From Sphingobacteriales bacterium (GTDB taxonomy: Bacteria > Bacteroidota > Bacteroidia > Chitinophagales > Chitinophagaceae): a stretch of DNA of 64,000 bases. This document shows positions 24,851 through 36,150 of this stretch, in pieces (positions within the stretch are counted from its first letter, which is position 1; every line of letters begins with the position of its first letter). The stretch lies in the NCBI GenBank assembly GCA_027484425.1, contig JAIXSZ010000056.1, positions 62,001-126,000 of the forward strand, given 5' to 3'. The notes beneath the pieces are model-generated. The model ran no database searches. It was not told where the DNA came from and worked only from the letters and a program-made list of their open reading frames with translations. The position numbers and the translations under genes were made by a program.

Positions 24851-27800
24851 TTATTTTTCGACAGCAACATGGAAAACTACCTTTTGCTCACCCACCTGAA
24901 CTGACACCAAATAAACACCTGATGCGATGTTTGATGGTAAAACAACTGGCATATTCAATTCACTTGAAGGAGTTAAAGTTGCACCCGAAAACACTGTTTG
25001 TCCGAGCATGTTGACAACAGAAACTCTTATTGGATCAGAAACAATTGAAGAGAGCTGACCAGTAATAGCAAACCTTCCATTATTAGGATTGGGTGATAGT
25101 ACCAATTTGTTACCGTCATTCATAGTTTGCTCTATACCAGTGGTAATATTCACACTAAATCCTGCACTTGTGGTAGTACGAGGACTAGCACACAGTAAAC
25201 TACTTGTAACCATACAAGTTACTATTTGCCCATTTGATAATGAACTGGTTGTGTAGGTCATATTAGTGGCACCAGTTATTGGAACGCCACTTACAAACCA
25301 CTGATAGGTAGGAGATGGACCGGCATTAGGTGCCACTGCGATAAAAGTAAGTGGAACACCAGTTGGCGCACCAGTAGCACTAGCCGATACAGAAACAGTG
25401 TTGACCGTTGGGGATTGCACTCTCATAGTAAATGGTGCACTTGTGGCTACTGTGCTAGTAACACAAGGATAATTACTTGTCATTCGGCATATTATAATAT
25501 CACCATTTAGCGGCCAAGTAAGATACATTGGACCAGTAGCAACGTTTATACCATTCTCTGTCCATAAATACTCTGGCGCACTTCCGCCCCACATTGGAAC
25601 TGCAGAATAGGTAACCATATCACCAGTACAAACAGTATCATTAGGGCTGGCCATTATACTGACAGATGGGGTAACTGTAGGATTCACAACCATTGTTATG
25701 GCACTTGTGGCCGTGGCAGGTATAGCACACAGCTCGCTACTAGTTAATTGCACACTGACCATATCTCCATTTGCTGGTATATAGGAATAGGTATTCGTTG
25801 TACCAGCAACAGGCGAACCATTTACAAACCATTGATAAGCAGGCGTTGCTCCTCCATTTACTGGCGCAGCTGTAAATGTTACTGGTGTAGTTGTAGCGCA
25901 GATAGTAAGACCACCTGAAGAGGTAATGCTAACAGAAGGGGTAACGATTGCTGCTGCACTAACGGTAATCGTAACGGGACTAGAAGTGGCAGTACACCCA
26001 AATGAGCTTGTCACAATTACTTGATAACTGCCAGCGGTAGGCGTAACATAGGTGCCAGTCGTAGCACCTGCGATATTCACCCCAGCCAATTGCCACTGAT
26101 ATGTGTGACCAGAAGTTGGGCTTGCCGTCAGTGTAGCACTGACGCCAGTACATATCGCTACAGTACCTGAAGGTGAGATCGACGCAGCAGGAATAGGATT
26201 GATAGTAACTATCCGAACTGCATTGCTAATACATCCAAGTCCGTTGGTGTAAGAATAGCTAATACTAGCAGTTCCAGCTGAAATACTTGACACTAGCCCT
26301 GCCGCGTTTACAGTTGCAATAGCAGGATTACCAGTGCTCCATGCGCCGCCAGGCATAGCATTAGCTAGTGTAGTGGTAAAACCAGTACATACACTTGCAG
26401 TACCAGTAATAGCCGGTAATGAAGTAGGAGCATTCACTGTCATAGTGTATAATGCATTGGCACTTCCACAACCATTAGTTACTGTGTAGGTTATGGTAAC
26501 AGTTCCAGCCGAAACCCCAGTGACAACCCCTGATGCTGAAACTGTAGCTGTTGCTGCTGAAGAGCTACTCCATACACCTCCTATGCTGGCACTAGACAAA
26601 GAAGTTGTTTGCCCGATACAAACAGCAGATGACCCAGTAATAGGTGCAGCATAAGCAGAATCCAATGTAACTGTTATTGGCAAAGATGTACTATCACACA
26701 AACTTTGATTGACGATAACGGTATAATTTCCTCCTGTGGTAGCTGTATAGCTCGTTGAGGTAGCACCTACGATATTTACTCCATTTCTTTGCCATTGGTA
26801 TCCTAAACCTGCCCCGGTAGGAGATGCGTTCATCAACACATCACTTCCGACACAAAAAGTAGTAGGCCCAGTAGGAGTAATAGATGCGGCAGGTATGTTG
26901 CACAATGGACCATCAACTAACATATACCTACCAAAACCAGTAAATGTTCCTCTAAAGCCAACATAGTTTCCAGCCATTATGAGCGTGGGGGTAACTAACA
27001 CTGAATTTGTAGAATTGAGTGTTGCGTCGGAACCAGAAATAGTTTTAAGCAACATAAATGACGATGGAGGCAAGCCTGCTAATTCAGCAGTTGTCATGTA
27101 CATAGTTACTTCATAGGTGGTAATGTTACCATTTATGGTTGGAGTAATTGATATTTCCTTTAACGATCTGTTGATAGGAGAGAATGTAGCTGCTGTAACA
27201 CCGTTGCCTTGTTGAGACACACTAGCAGTAACACAACCCAGGTTATTATCCATACCTTGAATGCCTGCTATAACCTGTGTATCAGCCGGACTATAGAAGT
27301 AAACTTCGTCACCGGTTTTTACATTTATTACTCGAGTGCTGGCAGCTGTAGTCTCAATAGCTGATGGTGCTACTATTTGTTTGAATCTAATAATTGGCCT
27401 CACAACAGATCTGTTGCCTGTACTAAAACCTAGAGAACAACCAGTACCTGTTCCTGTGTTTGTAGTGTTGTAATCTCCAATTATGAATTCGCCCTGCTGC
27501 ACACCAGATACGACATCATTGGCACCAAATGTAGCAGCATTCATACCATAACAAAACTGAACAACTACATTACTAACACCGTCCCAGGTAAACGTACCAG
27601 TATTAAAATTAATTGAGTCCATACCAACATAGGTAGTAAAATTGCCAGTATAAACTTGGGTAAGACCAGCTGTTACAAAAGCAGCATACAAATCGGGTAC
27701 TGCTGTGTTAGCCAAGCTAACTGTAAAACCTACAAACGGTGCAGTAGAACCTTTAGAAATCACATTTAACGACAACTGACTGATGGGTACTCGTGGCACC

Positions 27801-30058
27801 ACTCCAGCAGCTTGCAATTCGCTGGCATACAATAAGTATTGCATCCTAGACCTACGCTGTCTGCCTGCAAATGGCGAAGTGAAATCGCACGGCACTGGAG
27901 TCCCTACATTGGTAGTAGGATATACTACCCTGCCAGTATATGGTATGCTATCGTTGTTATCAATGAACACGGTCAAAGAATCATTGAACGGAGAAACTAC
28001 TGCGCCACTTCCCATTGGGGTAACAGTAAACGCTAGATCTAGGCGTTTGTCGTCATTTACATCTCCATCATCAAATATTGTCATTGTTACAAATCTGGTA
28101 GATGTATCTCCGACAGGAAAAGTTACTGAAGATGCACTCAAAGTGTAGTCGATACCAGCAACAGCAGTGGAAGAACCAACCACAACAAGATTAGCCACTG
28201 GGCTTCCTCCTGCAATAACCGGACCATTTGGTTTCAAACCAATGTTTATTGTTTTTGTAGCAGGACAAGCAACTCCGGGCACTACTTCATTTACTCTAAT
28301 TGTAGTTCTGGTAAACGCTATTTGCGGTGCACATGGTACGTAGTTGGGTCCAACTCCTACTGCATACCAAGCGCTTGTTACACTCTGAGCTTCTGGTGAG
28401 CATGGTCCAAACAGAGTATTTGCCACATTGATAGAAGCAGTTCTACAGTCCATGTAGGTGGCTGTTGTAGACAAAACCAACTCTGTTTCGTACAATATTG
28501 TTGCTGAGTTTGTCCATCCCAAAGCATTTACTATGTAGCTATTACCTAGGTCATTAGTACCTGTGCCTCCATTTACAAGCAAGTAATACCAGTAGTTCAT
28601 TAACCCACTATTACGGTGCACTCCACAATAATCATTACCACCTGATGGGGTGCAACCTACCACATTGAACCAGTTAGTACCACCATATGTGTCTGGCTGA
28701 CCTTGTAAAAGCGGTGCATTCATACTGCGCAGAGGCTCTGTTCCTATTTCTTCACCTATGTCCCACGCAGCTTTAGGCATAGCGTCTGATTCATATGGAT
28801 TTGCCCAATGCTCAATAGTAGCAGCCCAGCAATCACTGAATGCTTCATTTAATGCACCCGCTTCACTTTCATATACAAGGTCACATGTTGCCTGACATAC
28901 TCCATGTCCCACCTCATGGGCTGTGACGTCAAGGCTAGTAAGTGGAGAAAAACCACCAGCAGCAATACCCGAACCGTCGCCATAGGTCATTGATACTCCG
29001 TTCCAAAATGCATTATTGTAATTTGTGCTATAATGTACATACTGAAACAGAGTGCTATTTAAACCATCCCAACTAAGGCGACCATGCTGAGACTGAAAGT
29101 AATCATATACTACCTCACCACCCCAGTGTGCATCTAGTGCAACATTGTCAATTGGGGCGCTTGGCCAGGTATTGGTAACACTTGTGAACTGACTAGCTGT
29201 GCCATAATTAGTACCATTATTCATATTGCGCGTGTACACCCCATTTCCTCTTGTAGAGTCATACAATCTGTATGTGCCGCCGACAAAACTTGTTTGGAAT
29301 GGAACTATACCACTATAGCGCGAAGCACCAGATGCCGATGTGTGTTTTATTAATTGATTTACAAACAAAACGTGACCGTCGGTAGCATCGATATACACAT
29401 CTTGCCTACTCATTGGTTCGTCGGCATATATATCGAAAGAATATGCAAGGTGTAGTTTTCTATCATTTGTACCAGACCTTTTATCTTCTACCCATACTAG
29501 TTTGCCTTTGGGTAAATAGGTAGTATCGTTTTTGTTATACTCTGATTTTATATGGGCTTCCTCGATAGGATTTTGCCATTTATATTTTGTTGCACCTACA
29601 AAAGCAAGTGCCTTTGAAAATGCAGTAGATTCGTTTAGTAATGGAGAAGAAGATAAATCAGAGGTAGGTTTGAAAAAATTGCCTGTGATGAAGCTAATCT
29701 TTTCATCTTTAGCAGTTACTGTGTAACCTCCATGAGCCACTTTCAGTCCTTTGTAATACTGCACATACCTTCGCACAGTAGTATTACTTTTCGTTTTGGT
29801 TTCATTTTTGAATGCCAATTGTAACTTATCGCCAGATACAATTCCCAAATAATTGTTGAATAGTTCTTGCTCTTGTCCTAACTTCCAAGAAGCTGATGGG
29901 CCAAATGACATAGACTTAAGAGAATTGTCTATACTATTTCTCTCTTCGCTCAGGACTACTTGCTCAGTATTTCGCTGTTGGGCATACACTGCTTCAGTTG
30001 ATATCAAAGCCGATAAAGAGAACGCAACTACAGCAATACGATTTGTAAAACTCATCAT
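24851..30058 (-). CDS. Giant secreted M4 (thermolysin-family) metalloprotease with Ig-like repeats and T9SS domain
   Basis: 1735 residues. Signal peptide (cleavage near VYA-QQ), an FTP/PepSY-type propeptide (about 45-215), then an M4 catalytic domain (about 250-575) with H381-E382-x-x-H385 and the third zinc ligand E405 in GALNEAFSD, exactly 20 residues after H385 as in thermolysin. Next come a Calx-beta-like segment (about 580-700, ending [11 protein letters not shown]), a central region, and a row of Ig-like/adhesion repeats (about 1085-1640) typified by CxGxxTxLS...[25 protein letters not shown] and YQWxxNGVxIxGAT. The C-terminus (from [12 protein letters not shown] to VVFHVAVEK) is a T9SS sorting domain. 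The product is probably surface-attached. It has its own terminator. Confidence 0.93.
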   Translation of the reverse strand: MMSFTNRIAVVAFSLSALISTEAVYAQQRNTEQVVLSEERNSIDNSLKSMSFGPSASWKLGQEQELFNNYLGIVSGDKLQLAFKNETKTKSNTTVRRYVQYYKGLKVAHGGYTVTAKDEKISFITGNFFKPTSDLSSSPLLNESTAFSKALAFVGATKYKWQNPIEEAHIKSEYNKNDTTYLPKGKLVWVEDKRSGTNDRKLHLAYSFDIYADEPMSRQDVYIDATDGHVLFVNQLIKHTSASGASRYSGIVPFQTSFVGGTYRLYDSTRGNGVYTRNMNNGTNYGTASQFTSVTNTWPSAPIDNVALDAHWGGEVVYDYFQSQHGRLSWDGLNSTLFQYVHYSTNYNNAFWNGVSMTYGDGSGIAAGGFSPLTSLDVTAHEVGHGVCQATCDLVYESEAGALNEAFSDCWAATIEHWANPYESDAMPKAAWDIGEEIGTEPLRSMNAPLLQGQPDTYGGTNWFNVVGCTPSGGNDYCGVHRNSGLMNYWYYLLVNGGTGTNDLGNSYIVNALGWTNSATILYETELVLSTTATYMDCRTASINVANTLFGPCSPEAQSVTSAWYAVGVGPNYVPCAPQIAFTRTTIRVNEVVPGVACPATKTINIGLKPNGPVIAGGSPVANLVVVGSSTAVAGIDYTLSASSVTFPVGDTSTRFVTMTIFDDGDVNDDKRLDLAFTVTPMGSGAVVSPFNDSLTVFIDNNDSIPYTGRVVYPTTNVGTPVPCDFTSPFAGRQRRSRMQYLLYASELQAAGVVPRVPISQLSLNVISKGSTAPFVGFTVSLANTAVPDLYAAFVTAGLTQVYTGNFTTYVGMDSINFNTGTFTWDGVSNVVVQFCYGMNAATFGANDVVSGVQQGEFIIGDYNTTNTGTGTGCSLGFSTGNRSVVRPIIRFKQIVAPSAIETTAASTRVINVKTGDEVYFYSPADTQVIAGIQGMDNNLGCVTASVSQQGNGVTAATFSPINRSLKEISITPTINGNITTYEVTMYMTTAELAGLPPSSFMLLKTISGSDATLNSTNSVLVTPTLIMAGNYVGFRGTFTGFGRYMLVDGPLCNIPAASITPTGPTTFCVGSDVLMNASPTGAGLGYQWQRNGVNIVGATSTSYTATTGGNYTVIVNQSLCDSTSLPITVTLDSAYAAPITGSSAVCIGQTTSLSSASIGGVWSSSSAATATVSASGVVTGVSAGTVTITYTVTNGCGSANALYTMTVNAPTSLPAITGTASVCTGFTTTLANAMPGGAWSTGNPAIATVNAAGLVSSISAGTASISYSYTNGLGCISNAVRIVTINPIPAASISPSGTVAICTGVSATLTASPTSGHTYQWQLAGVNIAGATTGTYVTPTAGSYQVIVTSSFGCTATSSPVTITVSAAAIVTPSVSITSSGGLTICATTTPVTFTAAPVNGGATPAYQWFVNGSPVAGTTNTYSYIPANGDMVSVQLTSSELCAIPATATSAITMVVNPTVTPSVSIMASPNDTVCTGDMVTYSAVPMWGGSAPEYLWTENGINVATGPMYLTWPLNGDIIICRMTSNYPCVTSTVATSAPFTMRVQSPTVNTVSVSASATGAPTGVPLTFIAVAPNAGPSPTYQWFVSGVPITGATNMTYTTSSLSNGQIVTCMVTSSLLCASPRTTTSAGFSVNITTGIEQTMNDGNKLVLSPNPNNGRFAITGQLSSIVSDPIRVSVVNMLGQTVFSGATLTPSSELNMPVVLPSNIASGVYLVSVQVGEQKVVFHVAVEK

Positions 30059-30068
30059 ATAAAATATT

Positions 30069-30506
30069 TTACTTGCTTTCTGTGTTTAAATATTTTAGAA
30101 AATACTTTTTCGTGACATAATACCCCAACCAAGACAAAGGCAAATGGAGTAATACAGATAATACAGATAAGAATACTGGGTTACCATCCAGTTTAGTTAT
30201 CGTAAAAACCTCACCCAAACTAATAACGAGACCAACAATAAAAGCTGGAATCGAGGACGGTTTTGAGTAAACGAGTGTAGATATTACTCCTGCCAAAGTT
30301 GACACAAGAGCAATATTTAATAACATCAAAAAATAAAAACTGGAAGATACTTGACTGAAAAACAAGATTGAAGATTCCCTGCCAGACATACCGAAACTAG
30401 TAGGCATAGGGTACATTGCATGAATCCCTCTCTCTCCTAACACCTGCAAAATCATGCCAGACATCACACCCGCTACAACAGGCAAAATTAACTTTGGTAT
30501 ACTCAT
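30069..30506 (-). CDS. Small membrane protein, unknown function
   Basis: 145 residues from the ATG at 30506 ([20 protein letters not shown]), with about four hydrophobic segments (3-22, 50-75, 80-105, 112-130) and a basic C-terminus. The layout (glycine-rich first helix, [24 protein letters not shown] at the end) resembles small uncharacterised Bacteroidota membrane proteins, but I cannot assign a family. It lies 10 bases upstream of the M4 protease gene on the same strand and may share its transcript. Confidence 0.6.
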   Translation of the reverse strand: MSIPKLILPVVAGVMSGMILQVLGERGIHAMYPMPTSFGMSGRESSILFFSQVSSSFYFLMLLNIALVSTLAGVISTLVYSKPSSIPAFIVGLVISLGEVFTITKLDGNPVFLSVLSVLLHLPLSWLGYYVTKKYFLKYLNTESK

Positions 30507-31002
30507 GGTCGTATAGCTAAGTAAAGTTAACAACTTTTAATGAGAAAAGCCAATCGATATATAAATATATACCCTACGCCGTCAAAGTATTCAATAAATA
30601 ATACTGCATTAAAATTCGACCGACAAAGGCAGAGACATAATTCCAGCAACAAAACTTTGTGAGGTAATAAAACAGCCATTTATGATGTTATCACGAATCT
30701 GAAAACCAATTAGAAAAACACAAGAAGGATTTGTTGATTGAGGCATTTTATCTTTTCAGGTAAAGATTGATAATGCTATTGCGAATCTGCATGCAAGAAG
30801 CAGACGCGTGAGATAGATCTCGTTATGCATGAGACCTTAAAAGTTCATCTTTTACCTATTTTGTCTGTTGCGCCAATAAAATCGAATTAATTATAAAATA
30901 CATGCTAGTGAAGTTGACTAGTAACTGCATTTTGTGTTACAAAAAATGTGATGTTTTCTTAAAAATAAAATCTGGAATAAGGAAAACGACGATTCTAGCA
31001 AT
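30507..31002. other. Intergenic region without recognised gene
   Basis: About 500 bases between divergent genes. No plausible coding frame, tRNA or strong terminator was seen. A weak hairpin (TCTGC/GCAGA near 30785-30806) and the doubled palindrome TGCATG/CATGCA near 30790 and 30825 are the only structure noted. Confidence 0.4.
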
Positions 31003-31010
31003 TATATTTG
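31003..31010 (+). promoter_or_regulatory. -7 box for the PagL-like gene
   Basis: TATATTTG, exact TAnnTTTG match, 12 bases before the ATG at 31023. It makes the TTG-initiated extension starting at 31008 unlikely. Confidence 0.6.
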
Positions 31011-31022
31011 TTGCACCGTCTT

Positions 31023-32153
31023 ATGCTGTTGAGATATACTATAAACACATTCTTTCTTTTTTTTCTGACTATCAAAGGCATAGCTCAGACCAGCAAACCA
31101 CTCTCTGGTTTCTGTATAGAAACCAATGCAATGAGTGGTAAAGTGATAAAACATACAGAAAGATTCAAGCTACCTGTACCTGACCAATCAACAGCGGTTG
31201 ATATAAATCTACAATGGAAGACATTCGGTAAAAAGCAATGGCACCAACGGAGGCGTTACCCTGTAATAGGGATTGCATTTGCTTACACGAATTATGGTAT
31301 GGATTCGCTGTATGGCAGGTGTTACAGTATTTACCCTAACATTGAAATACCCATCATTACCGGCAACAAACTACAATGGACTGTGAGAATAGGTGATGGC
31401 GCTGGCTATGTAACCCGCAAATATCAGCGACGTTCCCCTATCGACACACTAAACAATGCTATAGGTAGCCACCTGAACGATTATGCTTCGTTTCTTACAG
31501 ATGTGCGTTACCATGTGAACGACCATTGGGATTTACAAGCAGGTCTGAATTTCTCACATATCTCCAATGCTTCATTTCATCAACCCAATCTGGGTATTAA
31601 TATGTGGGGTGGGCATGTGGGTATCAAGTATTACCCTGTCACCTCTTCACCACAACGAATTACTCATGATTTACCTCATCTGTCCAATCGATGGCTGGCA
31701 CAATTCAGGCTAACTATGGGTTATAATCAGTCGAACGCACCACTAGGTCCATCCTATCCTATCTACCTAGCGACAGTACTTGCAAGCAAAAGGTGGATAG
31801 GCAAAAACAAGATGTTTTTCGGGCTCGACTATTCCTATCATCAGCAGATCTATGCTTTTTTGCGGAACAACTCTTTTGTGGAACCAGGCACTGAATACAA
31901 AAACTCCTACAAAACCGCCGTACTAGCTGGAAATGAATTCTTGTTAGGTAGGTTAGGTGTAGTGCTGCAAGCTGGTTATTACCTGCGACAAGCCTTTCAA
32001 ACACAAGGAAAAGTATATCAGAAAATAGGTGGCAACTATTACATCACCCAGCGCGAACATGGACCTATAAAAGAAGCCTACCTATGTGCGTTTCTAAAAA
32101 CTCACTTATCTACCGCGGAGCTAGCTGAATTTGGTTTTGGGATGAGTTTTTGA
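31023..32153 (+). CDS. PagL-like lipid A deacylase / acyloxyacyl hydrolase family outer-membrane protein
   Basis: 376 residues from the ATG at 31023, with a signal peptide (FFLFFLTIKGIAQ). The PagL-type catalytic His-x-Ser is visible as H179-I-S181 in LNFSHISNASFHQPNLGINMWGGHVGI, which is the usual block for this family. The expected third catalytic residue (Glu about 12 positions on) is not evident. PagL enzymes remove a 3-O-acyl chain from lipid A in the outer membrane; many Bacteroidota homologues are annotated as acyloxyacyl hydrolase. It is longer than classical PagL and includes extra beta strands. It converges on a PAP2 phosphatase / LptF-LptG gene pair, consistent with an envelope-lipid role. 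Confidence 0.78.
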   Translation: MLLRYTINTFFLFFLTIKGIAQTSKPLSGFCIETNAMSGKVIKHTERFKLPVPDQSTAVDINLQWKTFGKKQWHQRRRYPVIGIAFAYTNYGMDSLYGRCYSIYPNIEIPIITGNKLQWTVRIGDGAGYVTRKYQRRSPIDTLNNAIGSHLNDYASFLTDVRYHVNDHWDLQAGLNFSHISNASFHQPNLGINMWGGHVGIKYYPVTSSPQRITHDLPHLSNRWLAQFRLTMGYNQSNAPLGPSYPIYLATVLASKRWIGKNKMFFGLDYSYHQQIYAFLRNNSFVEPGTEYKNSYKTAVLAGNEFLLGRLGVVLQAGYYLRQAFQTQGKVYQKIGGNYYITQREHGPIKEAYLCAFLKTHLSTAELAEFGFGMSF

Positions 32154-32172
32154 TTTTTAGTAGGTCTATTTC

Positions 32173-32829
32173 TCATTGTAGTGGTTTTGCCCACTTTATT
32201 TTCTTTCCCAAATATCCGTTCATGATGACAAAACATATAGTCGTAACTATTACCCCTACAATACTACCCATGTAAACATCTGCAAAAAAGTGCGCTGCCA
32301 GATACAGTCGTGAGTACGCTACCGACAATGCTAAAACAAAAAAAACAACTGCCCAAGGGCGATGTGAGGGATATAGCAATAATGATAAAAAGCAAAAAAA
32401 GCTAAATGCGCCCTCCGTATGACCCGATGGGAAACTATGGTGGTACAATGATGGCCAATGGGGTAATTTATGTATCCATAAGGCATCAGAAAAGTACTTT
32501 AGTGGTCGTGGCTCATCAAACCAAGCTTTCATTCCCTGTTGTGTTAGCATAGGAACTACATTGCAAACTATAGCAACAATTAGATACCACCAATTTCGAT
32601 ACGAAGGAATAATTAGTAACAATAGTAAGACAGGCACCACTACCTCTGCTTGCCCAAAATGAGTAATGCGATACATTAAAGCATCTAGAAAACGAGTGTG
32701 ACGCGAATTGACGAAAAAGAATAGAAACTCCTTACTATAATTGTTGATTAAAAAAGCACCAACAATGAGCCAAACCAAAAATGGATAGACAAAAAATGGG
32801 TTAAATATGTGACGCTTATTGCTGCCCAC
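32173..32829 (-). CDS. PAP2-family phosphatase (membrane, GTG start)
   Basis: 218 residues with five or six membrane helices and the PAP2 triad: KAWFDEPRP (motif 1, near 104-112), PSGHT (motif 2, near 137) and SRLYLAAHFFADV (motif 3, near 175-187). Such enzymes dephosphorylate undecaprenyl pyrophosphate, phosphatidic acid or lipid A. The start is GTG at 32829, lying inside the 3' end of the LptF/G gene (14-base overlap); no in-frame ATG occurs until well into the protein. The overlap implies coupled translation. Confidence 0.88.
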   Translation of the reverse strand: MGSNKRHIFNPFFVYPFLVWLIVGAFLINNYSKEFLFFFVNSRHTRFLDALMYRITHFGQAEVVVPVLLLLLIIPSYRNWWYLIVAIVCNVVPMLTQQGMKAWFDEPRPLKYFSDALWIHKLPHWPSLYHHSFPSGHTEGAFSFFCFLSLLLYPSHRPWAVVFFVLALSVAYSRLYLAAHFFADVYMGSIVGVIVTTICFVIMNGYLGKKIKWAKPLQ

Positions 32830-34297
32830 TCTGTTTTTGATTTTCTATGTTTTGTTTTTTGTTTAATCGGTCAGTTACTGCCCGATACATTTTTTTGTAC
32901 CAGTCTGCGGTAAAAACCCTTGAATCATTTCTAGCAGCTTTTATTAGCACAAAAGCAACAGGCAACAGTGCAATTGATGACATCCACATTCCTAACCAAG
33001 GGGCTACTGACTCAGCTTTGGCTAATTTTTCACCAGATATATTAAGTATGTGAAATGCGACAAAAAAAGCAACAGCAATAACCAGCGGCATGCCCAAACC
33101 ACCTTTTCTGATAATAGCACCTAATGGAGCACCAATTAAAAACAAAAGTAAACAAGCAAATGAAAGTGTAAATTTCCGATGCAATTCTATCTCGTATCTC
33201 AAATAGTTTTCAGTCTGTAGTTTGTAGTCAAGCGCTGTAACATCCATCAGCGATTTAAAGTTCCTAACATTGTTTATAACAGCTTGCAGTACTGGTTTTC
33301 TCAAAGAATCAGCTATTAATTCCACAAAACTGCTGTCATAATCTCTGGTGTTGTATCCTTTTTCAGCAAGTGCAATTTTCATTCTATCGCCTTCCTTGCT
33401 TTGGGTTTCTAGTATGAGGTAGGGTGCCAAGTAGGAATTAATGTTAGCAGCACTGTGTTGCTGATTCTTCTTCAAACTATCAATATTTTCCACAAGTTGA
33501 GCCACATTCATCATTTGGTTGGCATTCTTAAAACCGTCTTCGTTGCTGCGGGTAAACTTAAACCCTGACAAATCAAACACTTTATCCCACTCATCAAAGT
33601 GCATTCTTATTTGGGTAAAATTATGCGCACCGTTTTCATAACCTTCATGATACTGCCAACCGTCTTTTAACCGGAATATCAACCTTTGCTTGTCTGGTGT
33701 AGCTATCATTTCACCTTCTTTGGCCATAACCAGCTTGTTGTTGCCTACCATATCGCTATGGTCATAGATCATCACATCTCTTATTACCCTACCATCTTTA
33801 TCCTTGCTACCTACCCTAATTGAGTATCCTTGTATGTCATTATTAAACTGATCTGCTCGTATATTTAGGGTAGGCTTAGAGTTGCGCACATCATAGAGTA
33901 GTGAGAGTGCTTTCAGATTGGCTACAGGAATAACATTATTGGCAAACACAAATGCCAAACCAGATACAAAAAGAATGAAAATAAACAATGGCTGCATAAA
34001 CCGGAGCAGGGATATACCTGAGGATTTGATGGCAACGAGCTCGAAATTTTCACCCATGTTGCCAAATGTCATTATAGAAGACAGCAATACAGCCAAGGGT
34101 AATGCTAAGGGTACTAAAGTTGTAGATATATATACTAGAAGCTGAAGTAACAAAAGGGCTCCTACACCTTTACCTATCATTTCATCCATATACAGCCAAA
34201 AGAACTGCATCATTAGCACAAACAGTGATACAAAAAATGTAACAATGAAAGGCCCGATAAAACTTCGTACCAGCAATATGTCGAGCTTCTTAATCAA
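32816..34297 (-). CDS. LptF/LptG-family permease (YjgP/YjgQ), TTG start
   Basis: 493 residues with the family layout: three N-terminal helices (IKKLDILLVRSFIGPF..., to about 120), a periplasmic beta-jellyroll region (about 125-370) and three C-terminal helices with the conserved LLFLIGAPLGAIIRKGGLGMPL. LptF and LptG drive LPS extraction from the inner membrane with LptB. Which of the two it is cannot be decided. The initiation codon is TTG at 34297, because the codon just before it is an in-frame TAA. A -7 box lies at 34318-34325. It overlaps the PAP2 gene by 14 bases. Confidence 0.9.
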   Translation of the reverse strand: MIKKLDILLVRSFIGPFIVTFFVSLFVLMMQFFWLYMDEMIGKGVGALLLLQLLVYISTTLVPLALPLAVLLSSIMTFGNMGENFELVAIKSSGISLLRFMQPLFIFILFVSGLAFVFANNVIPVANLKALSLLYDVRNSKPTLNIRADQFNNDIQGYSIRVGSKDKDGRVIRDVMIYDHSDMVGNNKLVMAKEGEMIATPDKQRLIFRLKDGWQYHEGYENGAHNFTQIRMHFDEWDKVFDLSGFKFTRSNEDGFKNANQMMNVAQLVENIDSLKKNQQHSAANINSYLAPYLILETQSKEGDRMKIALAEKGYNTRDYDSSFVELIADSLRKPVLQAVINNVRNFKSLMDVTALDYKLQTENYLRYEIELHRKFTLSFACLLLFLIGAPLGAIIRKGGLGMPLVIAVAFFVAFHILNISGEKLAKAESVAPWLGMWMSSIALLPVAFVLIKAARNDSRVFTADWYKKMYRAVTDRLNKKQNIENQKQSGQQ

Positions 34298-34317
34298 TTA
34301 GGCGTTGTTTGTAGTTG

Positions 34318-34325
34318 CAAACGTA
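34318..34325 (-). promoter_or_regulatory. -7 box for the LptF/G-PAP2 unit
   Basis: TACGTTTG on the minus strand, exact TAnnTTTG match, 20 bases before the TTG start. Confidence 0.5.
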
Positions 34326-34384
34326 CATAAAACATAAGCTATTTAATCTAACGGCTGGTAGCATTAACTTTTCATTCGAAAAAA

Positions 34385-34409
34385 ACAATCCGTATCGTTG
34401 ATACGGATT
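34385..34409 (-). terminator. Intrinsic terminator of the START-like gene
   Basis: A perfect 11-bp stem (CAATCCGTATC / GATACGGATTG) with a 3-base loop; on the minus strand it is followed by seven T residues. It lies about 80 bases past the stop at 34491. Confidence 0.85.
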
Positions 34410-34490
34410 GAGGGTTTGAAAAACTATAAAAAACATCACCCATTACCGCAGCGAAGACTGCAATAGATTATTAAATGATGTAGAATTACA

Positions 34491-34874
34491 TTATGCTCCT
34501 ATTCTGTGCTTGAGGTCATGTACTTGTGAGCTCCAAAGTCTTTCCTGATCTTTTACATCAGCCTTGTCTGCGAAGTCAGTGATTCTGAGTATTGTTTCAT
34601 TTGTTACAGGACTTTGCTCAATGCTGAATTCAAAGAACTCATCATTAGAATAGTGATCCCAGCGATAACGAACAAATTCGTTTTCAACATGCTCCAAAAG
34701 CTGGGCGGTATCAGTACTGCCGTTCCAGGAAAAATAGTAATTACTATCTCTTTGGTCAACTTTATCTGCAAACCACTCTTGCAAGCCTACGGGCGTAAAC
34801 AAAAACTCGTATAAAATGTTGGGTGAGCAACGTATCGGAAACTCCACAGAGTACATTATTTTCTTTTTACTCAT
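34491..34874 (-). CDS. START-like (SRPBCC/AHSA1-type) domain protein
   Basis: 127 residues, one START-like domain: MYSVEFPIRCSPNILYEFLFTPVGLQEWFADKV at the start and ILRITDFADKADVKDQERLWSSQVHDLKHRI at the end. This short form is a conserved Bacteroidota protein usually annotated START-like; ligand unknown. It is transcribed divergently from rpoD, with a 255-base spacer that holds the rpoD promoter. It ends before a strong terminator. Confidence 0.82.
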   Translation of the reverse strand: MSKKKIMYSVEFPIRCSPNILYEFLFTPVGLQEWFADKVDQRDSNYYFSWNGSTDTAQLLEHVENEFVRYRWDHYSNDEFFEFSIEQSPVTNETILRITDFADKADVKDQERLWSSQVHDLKHRIGA

Positions 34875-35018
34875 CGTTGTGCTGTTCTCTAGTTATTAGT
34901 TGGGTGCAATAATAAAAAAATGCAACTACAATCAAAATTTATTTCGTGTTTGTTTTAGATATTTTATTACACCATCTAGATCATATAAGGTTTTGTTGTT
35001 AAGGCAATCATAATTTTT

Positions 35019-35050
35019 TTTGGGTTGGATTGATAAGACCCTTAGTTTTG
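35019..35050 (+). promoter_or_regulatory. rpoD: Promoter of rpoD
   Basis: TTTG at 35019-35022, a 20-base spacer and TAGTTTTG at 35043-35050. This is an excellent match to the Bacteroidota -33/-7 promoter and would give a leader of about 75 bases. Confidence 0.7.
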
Positions 35051-35129
35051 TAAGTATAATGTCAACTTTCATTGATGCTATTAGTTGTGAGTTAATTTTT
35101 TCAAACCACTCAATTCATTGCCTATGTCT

Positions 35130-35999
35130 ATGCGTCAGCTAAAGATCACGAAATCAATTACGAATCGTGAGAGCCAATCTCTAGAAAAATATCTTCAGGA
35201 AATCGGTAAAGTTGATTTGATCACGCCAGAAGAAGAAGTACAACTCGCCATCAGGATAAAGCAGGGCGACCAGTATGCACTTGAAAAACTTACCAAAGCG
35301 AATCTTAGGTTCGTAGTATCGGTAGCCAAACAATATCAGAATCAGGGGCTGTCGTTAAGCGATCTAATAAACGAGGGTAATTTGGGGCTTATTAAAGCTG
35401 CTCAACGTTTTGATGAAACCAGAGGTTTCAAATTCATTTCTTATGCAGTTTGGTGGATTCGCCAGTCTATATTGCAAGCACTTGCTGAGCAATCGCGTAT
35501 TGTGCGTCTACCGCTTAACAAAGTAGGTCTATCTAATAAAATCAGTAAAGCTTATTCACAACTTGAACAAGAGTTTGAACGTGAGCCATCTACTGAGGAA
35601 CTTGCAGAACTGCTGGAGATAGGCACTGAAGAGGTAGAGACAACATTAGGTGTAGCAGCGAGGCACGTATCTGTAGATGCGCCCTTTGTAGACAGCGAGG
35701 ATAATACGCTTCTAGATGTACTGGAAAATCCAAACTCTGATTCAGCTGATTCGGAGTTATATCATGGTGAGTCATTGAGATGCGAAATTGAACGTTCGCT
35801 AAGTACACTTACAGATCGTCAGCGCGATGTTATAAAACTATACTTTGGTATAGGTGTGGCTAACCCAATGAGTTTGGAAGACATAGGTGAAAAGTTTTCA
35901 CTTACTCGCGAACGTGTTCGCCAGATAAAGGACAAAGCAATAACAAAATTGCGCACAGCTAGTCGGTGTCAATTACTGAAAACATACTTAGGCAATTAA
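35130..35999 (+). CDS. rpoD: Primary RNA polymerase sigma factor (sigma-70 type)
   Basis: 289 residues from [20 protein letters not shown], the conserved N-terminus in Bacteroidota. Regions 1.2 ([20 protein letters not shown]), 2 ([27 protein letters not shown], then [15 protein letters not shown]), 3 and 4 ([39 protein letters not shown]) are all present. The lack of a long region 1.1 is normal for this phylum, whose primary sigma factor recognises TAnnTTTG rather than TATAAT. Two codons further upstream an ATG (35124) is an alternative start. The gene has a strong promoter and terminator and stands alone. Confidence 0.95.
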   Translation: MRQLKITKSITNRESQSLEKYLQEIGKVDLITPEEEVQLAIRIKQGDQYALEKLTKANLRFVVSVAKQYQNQGLSLSDLINEGNLGLIKAAQRFDETRGFKFISYAVWWIRQSILQALAEQSRIVRLPLNKVGLSNKISKAYSQLEQEFEREPSTEELAELLEIGTEEVETTLGVAARHVSVDAPFVDSEDNTLLDVLENPNSDSADSELYHGESLRCEIERSLSTLTDRQRDVIKLYFGIGVANPMSLEDIGEKFSLTRERVRQIKDKAITKLRTASRCQLLKTYLGN

Positions 36000-36022
36000 T
36001 ATTCGTTACCTATTGTAATCAG

Positions 36023-36055
36023 AGGGGCAAAGATTAACTTTCTTTGCCCCTTTTT
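36023..36055 (+). terminator. rpoD: Intrinsic terminator of rpoD
   Basis: A 10-bp stem AGGGGCAAAG / CTTTGCCCCT with a run of T immediately after, 23 bases past the stop codon. Confidence 0.88.
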
Positions 36056-36150
36056 AATGTTTGTTACACAACAGTTGATCAACAGGAGCAATAAACAGAT
36101 CCCACACAAACTCAGTTGTAAGCGTACAGCAGGAATTAACAATAAACGAA

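Noticed and set aside
27783-28148. Plus-strand frames inside the M4 protease gene
   Set aside because: Shadow frames opposite a continuous 1735-codon gene; no motif.
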